NCBI GenBank assembly: GCA_016181305.1
Contig: JACOZN010000005.1
Span: forward strand, 1 to 64,000
Source: Candidatus Woesearchaeota archaeon
GTDB lineage: Archaea > Nanobdellota > Nanobdellia > Woesearchaeales > GW2011-AR4
Length of the DNA: 64,000 nucleotides
Direction: 5' to 3'
Shown: in pieces, positions 24,571 through 32,746 of the stretch
Numbering within the stretch: the first letter of the stretch is position 1
Layout of the letters: each line of letters begins with the position of its first letter
Notes under the pieces: model-generated
Databases searched by the model: none
Told to the model about the DNA's origin: nothing
What the model saw: only the letters and a program-made list of their open reading frames with translations
Program-made: the position numbers and the translations under genes

Positions 24571-25596
24571 ATGAAAGTTGCAGTCTATTACAACAACAAG
24601 GATGTAAGGATAGAAGAGCGCCCAGTTCCGGCAATAAGCGACGGCGAGATTCTTGTAAAGGTAATTGCTTCAGGAATCTGCGGCAGCGATGTCATGGAGT
24701 GGTACAGGATAAAGAAAGCGCCTCTTGTCCTGGGGCATGAATTCAGCGGCGTTATTGAAAAAACCGGCAAAAATGTGAAAAATTTCAAGATTGGCGACAG
24801 GGTTATGGTTTCCCATCATGTGCCGTGCATGAAATGCCATTACTGCCTGAACAACCACCATACTGCATGCGAAACACTCCATAAGACAAACATTGAGCCC
24901 GGAGGATTCTCGGAATACATAAGAGTCCCGAAAATAAATGTTGAATTAGGGACTTTTAAGCTGCCAGATGATATTTCTTTTGAAGAAGGCACTTTTGTCG
25001 AGCCTGTTGGGACTACTATAAGAGCGCAGAGGCTGGCAAATTTAAACAATAACCAAACATTGCTTGTAATCGGAAGCGGCATCTCTGGATTAATGCATAT
25101 AAAATTGGCAAAATCAAAAGGCGTCAAAAAAATAATCGCAGCTGACATTAATGAATACAGGCTGAATGCTGCAAAAAAATTCGGGGCGGATTTTGCTTTG
25201 GATGCAAATCAAGATTTAATTGAAAAAATAAAAGAAATAAACGAAGAAAGGCTGGCAGATTTGGTAATTGTATGCGCAGGCGCAATGCCGGCTGCAAAGC
25301 AAGCCTTCCAATGCGTTGACAAGGGCGGCACAATCATGTTTTTTGCAGTTCCTAAGCCCGATGAACATTTTGAAATTCCAATAAATGATTTCTGGAGGAA
25401 TGAAATAAAAATAATGACTTCTTACGGCGCTGCGCCGGATGATTTAAAAGAGTCATTGGAACTGATTAAAAATAAAAAGATAAATGTTGCTGATATGATA
25501 ACGCACAGATTAAAGTTTGATGAAATACAGAAGGGGTTTCAGTTGGTTGCTGAGGCTAAAGATTCTTTGAAGGTTATTGTTTACCCAAATAAATAA
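24571..25596 (+). CDS. Zinc-dependent alcohol/polyol dehydrogenase (MDR family)
   Basis: The 341-residue protein has the catalytic zinc site residues in GICGSDV and GHEFSGVIE. The structural zinc lobe is CMKCHYCLNNHHTAC, and the cofactor site is VIGSGISGLMHIKLAKSKG, a GxGxxG Rossmann motif. AADINEYR ends in Asp after the second strand, which favours NAD over NADP. The substrate is uncertain: sorbitol/threonine-type or an aldehyde. Between mtnA-aldolase and mtnP it could reduce the aldehyde from an MTA shunt, which is inference. It has its own TATA box (CTTTTTATAAGC just upstream of 24571). Confidence 0.88.
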   Translation: MKVAVYYNNKDVRIEERPVPAISDGEILVKVIASGICGSDVMEWYRIKKAPLVLGHEFSGVIEKTGKNVKNFKIGDRVMVSHHVPCMKCHYCLNNHHTACETLHKTNIEPGGFSEYIRVPKINVELGTFKLPDDISFEEGTFVEPVGTTIRAQRLANLNNNQTLLVIGSGISGLMHIKLAKSKGVKKIIAADINEYRLNAAKKFGADFALDANQDLIEKIKEINEERLADLVIVCAGAMPAAKQAFQCVDKGGTIMFFAVPKPDEHFEIPINDFWRNEIKIMTSYGAAPDDLKESLELIKNKKINVADMITHRLKFDEIQKGFQLVAEAKDSLKVIVYPNK

Positions 25597-25661
25597 AATG
25601 TGAATAAAAATACAATAAAAACTAATTCGTGAAAAAATAATCCGATAATGAAAATAAAATC

Positions 25662-25724
25662 AAAAAATCACGAGAGCGACTTTTTGCTGCAAAAGTTATT
25701 AAAGTAATCCGCTTGTGATTTTTT
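25662..25724 (+). repeat. Structured inverted repeat, left copy beside mtnP
   Basis: Contains ACGAGAGCG (25670-25678) and, 32 nt later, GCTTGTGATTT (25711-25721). The ends AAAAAATCAC (25662-25671) and GTGATTTTTT (25715-25724) pair perfectly, so the copy folds as a hairpin. The same two blocks occur in reverse on the other side of mtnP with almost the same spacing. It could also act as a 3' signal for mtnP, which ends 10 bp away. Confidence 0.7.
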
Positions 25725-25733
25725 TATTAAAAA

Positions 25734-26537
25734 TCATTCTCCGCCAATCACCGCACTCTTTATATCTTCCCTGCACCGGCAGTCAATGTAATTTATTTTT
25801 GGAATGGCTTCAAGTAGCAATTTTTTCACATTCTCGGCATTCTTGCGCATTGTTTTCAAAATCATCCCGATATTGACGCCGTCTTCATGCGGATGCCAGA
25901 CATCGAAGTCCGTTGACATCGCGACAATCGCATAGCAAATCCCAGCTTCCCTTGCCAAAACAACTTCTGGCACAGTGCTCATGTTGATGACATCAGCATT
26001 CCATTGCCTGTACATGTGGCTCTCTGCCTTTGTAGAAAATCTAGGTCCTTCAATTGTTACAACCGTGCCTTTCTTGTGATGCTCAAATTTCATCTCTTTT
26101 GCGGCTTCTGCAAGCAGTTCCCTTAATCTTTTGCAAAAAGGCTCTGCCATCGGAATGTGGCAGACTTTATCAGAATCATAAAAAGTTTGATGCCTTTTTG
26201 TTGTCCTGTCAATGAACTGGTCGCAGAAAACCAAATGCCCGGGCTTTATCTCCTCCCTCAAAGAGCCGCATGCAGTTGTTGCAATTATATGGGTGCAGCC
26301 CTGCTCTTTCAATGCCATTATGTTTGCCCTGTAATTGACATTGCTCGGCATTATTGTGTGCTTTTTGCCGTGTCTTGCCAGAATCACAACGTTAACATTC
26401 CCTATTTTGCCTATTACTAAAGCGCTTGAGGGGTTGCCGAATCCTGTTGTTGAATTTATTTCTCTTGCATCTTTCAGAATTCTCGGATCTTCCAATCCAG
26501 AGCCGCCAATTATGCCGATTTTTATTATCCCAACCAC
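25734..26537 (-). CDS. mtnP: S-methyl-5'-thioadenosine phosphorylase
   Basis: The 267-residue phosphorylase has IGIIGGSGL at the N-terminus, [19 protein letters not shown] (phosphate and base binding), [10 protein letters not shown], and [20 protein letters not shown] holds the Asp residues expected for 6-amino purines, which supports methylthioadenosine over guanosine. It splits MTA into adenine and methylthioribose-1-phosphate. The start is weakly fixed: GTG 26537 is the only common start before KIGIIGG. The gene is isolated between two copies of a structured inverted repeat, and its product feeds apt and mtnA a few kb away. Confidence 0.92.
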   Translation of the reverse strand: MVGIIKIGIIGGSGLEDPRILKDAREINSTTGFGNPSSALVIGKIGNVNVVILARHGKKHTIMPSNVNYRANIMALKEQGCTHIIATTACGSLREEIKPGHLVFCDQFIDRTTKRHQTFYDSDKVCHIPMAEPFCKRLRELLAEAAKEMKFEHHKKGTVVTIEGPRFSTKAESHMYRQWNADVINMSTVPEVVLAREAGICYAIVAMSTDFDVWHPHEDGVNIGMILKTMRKNAENVKKLLLEAIPKINYIDCRCREDIKSAVIGGE

Positions 26538-26552
26538 CTATTAATTATTAAT

Positions 26553-26603
26553 AAATCACAAGCTGGTCTCCTCACTCACCATGCTTATAGAGGACGCTCT
26601 CGT
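26553..26603 (-). repeat. Structured inverted repeat, right copy beside mtnP
   Basis: AAATCACAAGC (26553-26563) and CGCTCTCGT (26595-26603) are exact reverse complements of the blocks at 25711-25721 and 25670-25678. The spacer is 31 nt against 32 in the left copy. The spacer sequences differ. The copy lies upstream of mtnP, so it might also affect its promoter. Confidence 0.7.
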
Positions 26604-26650
26604 TATTTTTTATTTAAAATTTTAATTTATTACATCAATTACAACAAAAT

Positions 26651-27205
26651 CTATTTCTCAGCCTTAACCTTTAATGGGCTTTTTATTGCTTTATCGCTTA
26701 TGATTGCAGAGTTTCCGCTCGGGTCCTCAATTATGATTTTCTGCTTTTCCTGCCCCCACGCTATCCTTGTCAGCTTCTTCAGGAGGTTTTTTGCCTTCTG
26801 CCTGTCTTCGTCATCCTCTGCAGCCTCTTTCAGCGATTCAATCTGGTATTTTACCCTGTTCAGTATGCCCTCTATGTTTGTCACGTAGCCCTGCGCCGCA
26901 GGCCCGGGAGTTATTGTCGTGACATGGGGTATTTTGACAGTTGCCTCGGATGACTTGACAACCCTTACTTTCATGTCCTCTTCGCTGGAAATCTCAAACT
27001 CGAACTTCACAGGCTCTTTCTGCTCTGTTGCCTCAACATCAGCCTTATGGTACTTGCAGTTGTTGCAGGTCATTGAGAAAAGATAAACCTTGCCGAAGTA
27101 AGGCACTTCTGTTTCCCTTTCCGTCAGAATCAATGTTTTTTCGTGGCACAGCGGGCAGAGCTGCTGCTCGAAATCACCTTCAGATACGCTTTCTTCTTTA
27201 GGCAT
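26651..27205 (-). CDS. ZPR1-type zinc finger protein
   Basis: The 184-residue protein has one ZPR1 module: a CPLCHEK...MTCNNCKYH zinc ribbon (C-x2-C and C-x2-C, about 30 residues apart) followed by the beta domain with VRVVKSSEATVKIPHV and PGPAAQGYVTNIEGIL. Eukaryotic ZPR1 has two such modules and acts as a chaperone for eEF1A; the archaeal one-module form is usually less well characterised. It may aid elongation factor folding here. The gene is monocistronic. Confidence 0.9.
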   Translation of the reverse strand: MPKEESVSEGDFEQQLCPLCHEKTLILTERETEVPYFGKVYLFSMTCNNCKYHKADVEATEQKEPVKFEFEISSEEDMKVRVVKSSEATVKIPHVTTITPGPAAQGYVTNIEGILNRVKYQIESLKEAAEDDEDRQKAKNLLKKLTRIAWGQEKQKIIIEDPSGNSAIISDKAIKSPLKVKAEK

Positions 27206-27298
27206 AAACTCTTTAGAAAAGGGTTTATTTTTATAGTTTTCGGAAAAATCAAGATTTTTCCAGAACTCAGAAAATCGTTGATTTTTGATAGTTTTTGG

Positions 27299-27550
27299 TT
27301 ATTTAGGAAAGTATAGGAAAGCAGCCTGTGACGGAATCAAGTCAAGCGAAGTTTTGTAAAACTTTTTAATTGCTTCCCTAACATAAAACTCGACATTTTG
27401 TGCATGTTGGTCCTTCGGAACAGGAATGCCATGAGAATACAATGCATAGTTTAATAGTTCTCTCCTAATGCTATATGCTAGCCTACTAACTAAGGAATTA
27501 ACTTCTACATCAGCTTTTAACCTTTGTCCAACGTCCCTCAAAGCACCCAT
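27299..27550 (-). CDS. Small helical protein of unknown function
   Basis: The 83-residue protein is mostly alpha-helical with LKADVEVNSLVSRLAYSIRR and AIKKFYKTSLDLIPSQ. No motif is recognised. It is 33 bp downstream of the SepF gene on the same strand and may share its transcript. The region 27206-27298 has a TTTTTATAG-type promoter element and a repeated CAAGATTTTT/AAAATCGTTGATTTTTG pattern, but no gene. Confidence 0.5.
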   Translation of the reverse strand: MGALRDVGQRLKADVEVNSLVSRLAYSIRRELLNYALYSHGIPVPKDQHAQNVEFYVREAIKKFYKTSLDLIPSQAAFLYFPK

Positions 27551-27583
27551 CTTTAGTAGAAGATTAAAATATCAAAAGAAAAC

Positions 27584-28015
27584 CTATTCCTCGTATTCAG
27601 CAACTTCCACGCTTTCTGCCTTCTTGCCTTCATCCTTTGAGGGCTTGGGTCCCCTGTATATGTGGGCAAAGTTCGGCACAGCTGCAATCCAGTTCTCTCC
27701 AAATCCCGCTATATCGCCTTCAATGGCATCGCAGGTTTTCTTGAGCTTGTTGACCGCCCTTTTCAGCTCAACAAGGTCCTTGTCTTTCAGCGGCTTGATA
27801 TTGACTAGTGCAATTGTGCGGCCTTCCCTCAATGCATCAAGTATTGGCTTTATATGCTCAAACTCCTCGATTATAAACGGCCTTACCATGAGCTTTGACT
27901 TTGCGTCTGCTGCAGACTCGCTTCCAAGCTCAACATATCCCTGCTCGGCTTCCTCAAACATCTCAGAACCAGAGCCGGTTCCCAGTTTTTCCTTCAGCTT
28001 GCTTAAAAATCCCAT
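27584..28015 (-). CDS. sepF: SepF-like cell division protein
   Basis: The 143-residue protein carries the SepF (DUF552) domain from about 45 to 125: KLMVRPFIIEEFEHIKPI, then REGRTIALVNIKPL, then KKTCDAIEGDIAGFGENWIAAVPN. The N-terminal MGFLSKLKEKLG is an amphipathic membrane-targeting helix as in archaeal SepF, which anchors FtsZ to the membrane. The C-terminal tail is acidic. ATG 28015 is preferred over GTG 28024 because AGGTGA lies just upstream. FtsZ is not in this window. Confidence 0.92.
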   Translation of the reverse strand: MGFLSKLKEKLGTGSGSEMFEEAEQGYVELGSESAADAKSKLMVRPFIIEEFEHIKPILDALREGRTIALVNIKPLKDKDLVELKRAVNKLKKTCDAIEGDIAGFGENWIAAVPNFAHIYRGPKPSKDEGKKAESVEVAEYEE

Positions 28016-28227
28016 CAAAATCACCTTCTTATTTAGTTTAATATTTTTAAATCAGTTTCCCGTAAGTTAGCAGATATATAAATCTTTCTATTCTGCTGAG
28101 TAGTAAATAAAATTTTTAATTGGGAAGTGCAGGACAGGAACCTATCAAAAAGCTGAGAGATTTTGAGAGGCTCAGAAATTTCACGGATTTCGAAACCTTT
28201 TTATAATCACCTCAGTTCCGAAAGCCC

Positions 28228-28518
28228 ATGGTAAAAAGAATCGGCGGGCTTAGGAGAAAAACAAGGTACAAGTTCAGGAAAGAGAAGAGGAGCAGGGGAA
28301 AGATAAGCTTTACAAACTACCTTCAGTCATTCAGTGCAGGCGACAGGGTTTACCTTAATGTCGAGCCAGCCGTGCAGAAAGGAATGTACCATCCGAGATT
28401 TATGGGCAGAACTGGCGTAATAAAAGGCAAAAGAGGAAAGTGCTACGAGGTGGCAATGAATGACATTGGCAAGGGAAAAACGTTGATAGTTCATCCAGTT
28501 CACTTAAGGAGGGCTTAA
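28228..28518 (+). CDS. rpl21e: 50S ribosomal protein eL21
   Basis: The 96-residue protein begins MVKRIGGLRRKTRYKF and has the SH3-like core with DRVYLNVEPAVQKGM, HPRFMGRTGVIKGKRG and a C-terminal VHPVHLRRA, all typical of eL21. A TTTTTATAAT box ends 22 nt before the ATG. The stop is 1 bp from rpoF, and the eL21-RpoF-DUF655 order is widely conserved in archaea. Confidence 0.97.
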   Translation: MVKRIGGLRRKTRYKFRKEKRSRGKISFTNYLQSFSAGDRVYLNVEPAVQKGMYHPRFMGRTGVIKGKRGKCYEVAMNDIGKGKTLIVHPVHLRRA

Positions 28519-28519
28519 A

Positions 28520-28867
28520 ATGGCAGAAACCCAGATAATTTCGGAAACGCCAATCAATACGTACCAGCTGAAGAAAGAGCTCGAAAAAATAAAGAAAAGG
28601 GATGGCGAGCTGAATTTCAGGGCAAACAGGACTGAAGAGCACATAAGCCAGATTGCAACGCTTAAAAATGCCGATGAGCTGTTTGACAAGCTGATGAAGC
28701 TCAATATACCGAGGCTTAAGGAGCAGCATATCCACAAGATAATTGACATAAACCCGACTACCCTAAACGAGCTCAAGTCGCTCCTGCAGGGCTATACAAT
28801 AACAATCAACAATGACTCAATGAAGAAGATTGTGGACGCAGTCAACGAATTCCTGGAAAAGAAGTGA
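28520..28867 (+). CDS. rpoF: DNA-directed RNA polymerase subunit F (Rpo4/Rpb4)
   Basis: The 115-residue helical protein has the RpoF pattern: YQLKKELEKIKKRDGELNF, then ADELFDKLMKLNIPRLKEQH, and the HRDC-like C-terminal half ending LKSLLQGYTITIN. With subunit E it forms the polymerase stalk, which contacts nascent RNA and helps initiation. It is second in the operon after eL21. The next gene has its own TATA box inside the 45-bp gap. Confidence 0.93.
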   Translation: MAETQIISETPINTYQLKKELEKIKKRDGELNFRANRTEEHISQIATLKNADELFDKLMKLNIPRLKEQHIHKIIDINPTTLNELKSLLQGYTITINNDSMKKIVDAVNEFLEKK

Positions 28868-28880
28868 ATTATACATAATC

Positions 28881-28890
28881 TTTATAAATA
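28881..28890 (+). promoter_or_regulatory. TATA box of the gene at 28913
   Basis: TTTATAAATA ends 22 nt before ATG 28913, so the gene is probably also expressed from its own leaderless transcript within the ribosomal operon. Confidence 0.55.
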
Positions 28891-28912
28891 CAGATATTTC
28901 TGTTTGCTGAAA

Positions 28913-29806
28913 ATGGGAGTGGCAACAAGCGAGCAGCATCTAAGCCTAAACAGGAGGCTGGCGCAGGAATCGAACAGGCTTGTGAAAAGGTTCAGCAACA
29001 AAAGCTATTCAAAAATTGAAAAAATCCACAAGCTGCTGCCGAGGCGCGACATATCAGTTGAAAGAAAAAAGGAGCTTCTGGCTAAAAAGCTCCATAATGC
29101 GGTTGTTGCTGCATTTTCAATCGACAAGGGTAAGTTCAATAAATCAAGCCTTGAAGCGCTGAAAAGAAGAATTTCAGCCATTAGGGAGATGACAGGCAGG
29201 CTGAGGGGCATAAATTATTATATTGAAACTTCGCTTTTAGATGATTTGAATGTCCCGATTAAAAAAAAGGGAAGTGCCGGATTAAGGCTGCAGGGAAGCC
29301 TTGCAAGGGACGAGATTGAAGCGCTTGAGTACGCAGCCTATAAGCTGATAGAAGGCGCTGCAATGCTGGACAAAAGGCTGCTGGACAAATACTCGCGGAA
29401 AAAGAGCATAATCCTAAAAAAGCAGAAGATGAAAACCAAAGACTTGGAGTTTGTGCTGGGAAAGGAATCTGCTGCCCTGGAGCACCTCGAGGCAAAACTG
29501 CCTCCGCCGAGGGCAATTGGCATGGCTTTGTTAAAAGAGCCGGCATTCACGCACTGGGCTGCAAGGGTGTTCGCCCTTTTGTCGTATTTTGAGCATATGC
29601 ACCATAAGGAAAGGGGAATTTTAAGCGGGCTTAAAAAAAGAAAATCGGCAAAAAGGGCTATAAACAGAAAAATAGCCCATTTGATAAGGGAAAAATCAGA
29701 GCTGCTTGGGCTGATGCAGGAAAAGGCAGCCTCTATGGAAAAATTAAGATTGGATGGTGCAGCTAAAAGAGAGCTGCATAAATTTACTGCTGCAATAAGG
29801 CTTTGA
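28913..29806 (+). CDS. Coiled-coil protein of unknown function in the eL21-RpoF-DUF655 locus
   Basis: ATG 28913 gives 297 residues, very basic and helical with long Lys/Glu/Leu stretches (for example KKRKSAKRAINRKIAHLIRE) and probable coiled coils at about 150-190 and 240-290. No domain is recognised. It sits between rpoF and DUF655, where most archaea have nothing, and its stop is 9 bp before the DUF655 start. A role with ribosomes or RNA polymerase is suggested only by its position and charge. Confidence 0.6.
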   Translation: MGVATSEQHLSLNRRLAQESNRLVKRFSNKSYSKIEKIHKLLPRRDISVERKKELLAKKLHNAVVAAFSIDKGKFNKSSLEALKRRISAIREMTGRLRGINYYIETSLLDDLNVPIKKKGSAGLRLQGSLARDEIEALEYAAYKLIEGAAMLDKRLLDKYSRKKSIILKKQKMKTKDLEFVLGKESAALEHLEAKLPPPRAIGMALLKEPAFTHWAARVFALLSYFEHMHHKERGILSGLKKRKSAKRAINRKIAHLIREKSELLGLMQEKAASMEKLRLDGAAKRELHKFTAAIRL

Positions 29807-29815
29807 GGCTTGGAA

Positions 29816-30388
29816 ATGGAACATGAAAAAACCGAAAGGACGAAGGAGGAAACAGCCATAGTGCTTGATTTCCTCCCCAACGGCTATCATTACGACGAAA
29901 GGCCGATGTACATGAAGACTCCGATAGCCCAAGCCATAGGCAAGGAGTATTTTGTGCTCCTGGAGCTCGTGCCGAAGAAAGGCATTCATCTCCAGCCTTT
30001 TGAAGAAGTGTATATAGGGGACGGCAAAAGGGACAAGATACACCATATAGTTGGCAAAATGAGCGTTGCAAAGCTCACAGCAACCGCAAAATCCGAGCTG
30101 GACTTTGTGATAAAAGACATAATCAAAAAAAACGAGAAGAAGTTTATAGAGTTTTTTAACAGGGCGCAGCCGTTAAGCACAAGGATGCACCAGCTTGAGC
30201 TGCTGCCCGGGCTCGGGAAAAAGCACATGTGGCAGATAATAGAGGCAAGGCGCGATAAGCCCTTCGAGGATTTTTCAGACCTGAAAAACAGGGTGAAGCT
30301 GATGCCCGATCCTGAAAAAACCATTATCAAGAGGATCCTGCAGGAGCTGGAAGGCTCTGAAAAGCACAGGATTTTTGTCGAAGCATGA
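29816..30388 (+). CDS. DUF655 putative RNA-binding protein
   Basis: The 190-residue protein has the DUF655 pattern: AIVLDFLPNGY near the N-terminus, a small OB-like part with EEVYIGDGKRDKIHHI, and a C-terminal helix-hairpin-helix LLPGLGKKHMWQIIEARRDK. Homologues lie next to eL21 and rpoF in most archaea, often before the rRNA dimethylase ksgA, which is missing here. A role in rRNA processing or translation is inferred. ATG 29816 is used; a TTG six bases earlier is possible. Confidence 0.9.
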   Translation: MEHEKTERTKEETAIVLDFLPNGYHYDERPMYMKTPIAQAIGKEYFVLLELVPKKGIHLQPFEEVYIGDGKRDKIHHIVGKMSVAKLTATAKSELDFVIKDIIKKNEKKFIEFFNRAQPLSTRMHQLELLPGLGKKHMWQIIEARRDKPFEDFSDLKNRVKLMPDPEKTIIKRILQELEGSEKHRIFVEA

Positions 30389-30395
30389 TTACGGC

Positions 30396-31016
30396 ATGCA
30401 AAACAGCATAAAATTCTGGAGGATAAGCACTTCTGAAAAGGAGCTGAAAGACCTTCTGAAGGCATGGATTGCGGTTTCAATAGCGTTTGCAATAGCCATG
30501 AGGGGCTCGTCGCTTTTTTCGGCTGATTTTTATTTTAAATTTGTCGTCTCAGCCATGACTGTCGGCGCTGGATTCCTTCTTCACGAGCTTGGCCATAAGA
30601 TTGCGGCTCAAAGATATGGCTGCTTTGCCGAATTCAGGTCATTCGACAACATGCTAATCCTTGCCGTTGCCATGTCATTTTTCCGGGTAATATTTGCAGC
30701 TCCTGGCGCCGTTATGATATCCGGAAGGGTAAACGCAAGAAAAAACGGCGTGATATCCGCTGCAGGGCCTGCCGTAAACCTGATATTGGCTTTGGCTTTT
30801 GCATCATTTTACTTTGCCCCCCTGCCGGGCCTGCTTAAATCCGTGGCATCTTACGGCTTTGTGATAAATACATGGCTTGCCCTGTTCAACATGATTCCTT
30901 TCTGGCTCTTTGACGGCTACAAGATATTTAAATGGAGCAGGTTAGCCTACTTTTCCATAGTCGGCATTGCCCTCGCCTTTATGGTCTCCCAGCAATTTAT
31001 CCTCTTAAAGGCATGA
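30396..31016 (+). CDS. Site-2-type (M50 family) membrane zinc metalloprotease
   Basis: The protein has about 206 residues and five to six hydrophobic helices. The first motif is LLHELGHKIAAQRYG (HExxH, zinc and catalysis). The second is NMIPFWLFDGYKIFKW, matching the N-x-x-P-x-x-x-x-D-G motif of S2P proteases. These cleave membrane helices during signalling. ATG 30396 is 8 bp after the DUF655 stop (a TTG upstream is possible). It overlaps the next small zinc ribbon gene by 4 bp. The substrate is unknown. Confidence 0.88.
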   Translation: MQNSIKFWRISTSEKELKDLLKAWIAVSIAFAIAMRGSSLFSADFYFKFVVSAMTVGAGFLLHELGHKIAAQRYGCFAEFRSFDNMLILAVAMSFFRVIFAAPGAVMISGRVNARKNGVISAAGPAVNLILALAFASFYFAPLPGLLKSVASYGFVINTWLALFNMIPFWLFDGYKIFKWSRLAYFSIVGIALAFMVSQQFILLKA

Positions 31017-31159
31017 AAATGAAGCACAGCAGCCCAAAATGCCCAAACTGCGGAAGAAAACTGACGGAGAGCGAGCTTTACTGCTATTTTTGCGAGATGA
31101 GCCTGCCGGAGCCCGCTGAGAAAATCAGGAAAAAAGATGGAAATTCAGTGCCAAAATAA
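31013..31159 (+). CDS. Small zinc-ribbon protein
   Basis: The ATG at 31013 overlaps the stop of the M50 protease gene (ATGA), giving a 48-residue protein with CPNCGRKL and CYFCEMSL, a zinc ribbon, and a charged tail (KIRKKDGNSVPK). Translational coupling to the protease suggests they work together, but no function is known. Confidence 0.6.
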   Translation: MKMKHSSPKCPNCGRKLTESELYCYFCEMSLPEPAEKIRKKDGNSVPK

Positions 31160-31386
31160 AAAATAAATTTTGGGCAAATTCAAAAACAAAAAAATTTTAA
31201 GAACACGAAGAAAATTTTATCGTCGAGGAATCCAATCCAAAGAATTTTTGGCGTAAGAATATCGGGAAAAAATGCAAAAAAATCATAAAAATTGTCGTCG
31301 GAAAAAACAAAAAAAGAAAAGATTTAAATACTACCTTTATAATTTATTTTAAATTGAAAAGAGGATTTTCAAACCGTGAATTTAAA
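31160..31386 (+). promoter_or_regulatory. AT-rich intergenic region with the speD promoter
   Basis: This 227-bp stretch has no gene I can support. It is rich in A runs and carries GATTTAAATACTACC with TTTAAATA at 31323-31330. That puts the transcript start near 31355, which gives a leader of about 30 nt before ATG 31387. Confidence 0.5.
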
Positions 31387-31782
31387 ATGAGCGAATTTGG
31401 ATTGCACGTTACAATCGATGCATCAAGGTGCAACAAACAGAAGCTGATTTCAGTGCCCTTGGTGTATGATGTTCTAGACAACTTGCCTGCAAGGATAGGA
31501 ATGACAAAGATGACTCTGCCCTATGTGGTAAAATGGCTGGATAAGTTCTCGGAAGGAACTCCGGGCATTTCCGGGTTTGTCATGATTGCAGAAAGCCACA
31601 TAAGCATCCACACATTCCCCGACCAGGATTACGTGTTCATGGACATATTCTCGTGCAAGGAGTTTGACGCTGAGAAGGCAATAAGCTACCTTGTGAGGGC
31701 TTTTGAAGCCAAAAAATACGAAAAGCATGTCCTGAAGAGGGGCATGGACTTCCCGAGAAAGGTAATTTTAAGCCAGATGTAA
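31387..31782 (+). CDS. speD: S-adenosylmethionine decarboxylase proenzyme
   Basis: SpeD makes decarboxylated AdoMet, the aminopropyl donor for spermidine. The 131-residue protein has FGLHVTIDASRC at the start and IAESHISIHTFPD, where cleavage between Glu and Ser generates the pyruvoyl group. IFSCKEFD holds the catalytic Cys. The size fits the short prokaryotic form. ATG 31387 is chosen; an in-frame TTG 33 bp upstream would add a basic tail not found in the family. Arginine decarboxylase activity is known for relatives in Crenarchaeota and cannot be excluded. It precedes aguB and aguA. Confidence 0.93.
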   Translation: MSEFGLHVTIDASRCNKQKLISVPLVYDVLDNLPARIGMTKMTLPYVVKWLDKFSEGTPGISGFVMIAESHISIHTFPDQDYVFMDIFSCKEFDAEKAISYLVRAFEAKKYEKHVLKRGMDFPRKVILSQM

Positions 31783-31863
31783 TCGAGTTTCCAGTTCTTA
31801 ATCGGGATTTTTCCAATAACTTCAACAGAAGATTTTTATTCCGCTGGCTCTAACTACCCAATC

Positions 31864-32736
31864 ATGGCTAGAAATCCAATACACAATAAACTCAAAATCG
31901 GGCTTGTTCAGGCAAAAGTAAGCGATAAAGTTGATTCTAACCTGTCAAAGACGGCAAAGCTTGTCAGCCATGCGGCAAGAAAGGGGGCATCAATAGTCTG
32001 CCTTCAGGAGCTTTTTGCAACGCCTTATTTCTGCCAGCAGGAGAGAAAAGAATTGTTCAGGATGGCAGAGAAAATCCCGGGCAAAATCTCAAAATTCCTC
32101 TCAAAAACCGCAAAAACGAATAAAGTTGCATTGGTTGGCGGCTCTATTTTCGAAAAAGGCGAAGACAACAAATACTATAACACCTCCCTAATACTTGACG
32201 ACAAGGGAAATTTAATTGGAAAATACCGCAAGGTTCACATTCCTCACGATCCCGGCTATTACGAGCAGTATTATTTTAGTTCCGGCAATCTTGGCTATGT
32301 GCAGGCAGATTTCAACAATGTCAGGCTAGCGCCTTTGATATGTTATGACCAATGGTATCCTGAAGCAGCGAGAATAAATGCCCTAAGGGGGGCATCTGTC
32401 ATTTTCTACCCAACTGCCATAGGCTGGACTGCTGACATGAAAGAAAACGAGCCATTTTCAGCTGAAAGGTGGCAAAACTCGATGTGCGGGCACGCCTCAA
32501 TGAACGGCGTTTACGTAGCTGCTGCAAACAGGGTTGGCAAGGAGGGTGGCATAGATTTTTGGGGCGGTTCTTTTGTAACAGACCCATTTGGAGAGATTAT
32601 TAAGAGAGCCAGCAGCTCTAAAGAAGAAGTTTTAATTGCCGAAATTGATTTAGGCAAAGTTGCAAGCTCTCAGGAAGGATGGGGTTTTCTTGAAAACAGA
32701 AAGCCCATGACTTACAGGGAATTATACGAAATCTGA
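31864..32736 (+). CDS. aguB: N-carbamoylputrescine amidase
   Basis: The 290-residue nitrilase-superfamily enzyme has the Glu-Lys-Cys triad: CLQELFATPYF (Glu), YRKVHIPHDPG (Lys) and LICYDQWYPEAAR (Cys), and NGVYVAAANRVG. It hydrolyses N-carbamoylputrescine to putrescine, CO2 and ammonia. HDPGYYEQYYF is a distinctive stretch of plant- and bacterial-type AguB. It starts 10 bp before the aguA ATG on the same strand (end to start), so they form an operon with the agmatine deiminase. Confidence 0.94.
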   Translation: MARNPIHNKLKIGLVQAKVSDKVDSNLSKTAKLVSHAARKGASIVCLQELFATPYFCQQERKELFRMAEKIPGKISKFLSKTAKTNKVALVGGSIFEKGEDNKYYNTSLILDDKGNLIGKYRKVHIPHDPGYYEQYYFSSGNLGYVQADFNNVRLAPLICYDQWYPEAARINALRGASVIFYPTAIGWTADMKENEPFSAERWQNSMCGHASMNGVYVAAANRVGKEGGIDFWGGSFVTDPFGEIIKRASSSKEEVLIAEIDLGKVASSQEGWGFLENRKPMTYRELYEI

Positions 32737-32746
32737 TATTAATCTC

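Noticed and set aside
28118-28200. Possible small RNA upstream of eL21 (CTGAG/CTCAG stem)
   Set aside because: The stem is short, and no box C/D or H/ACA motif could be recognised.
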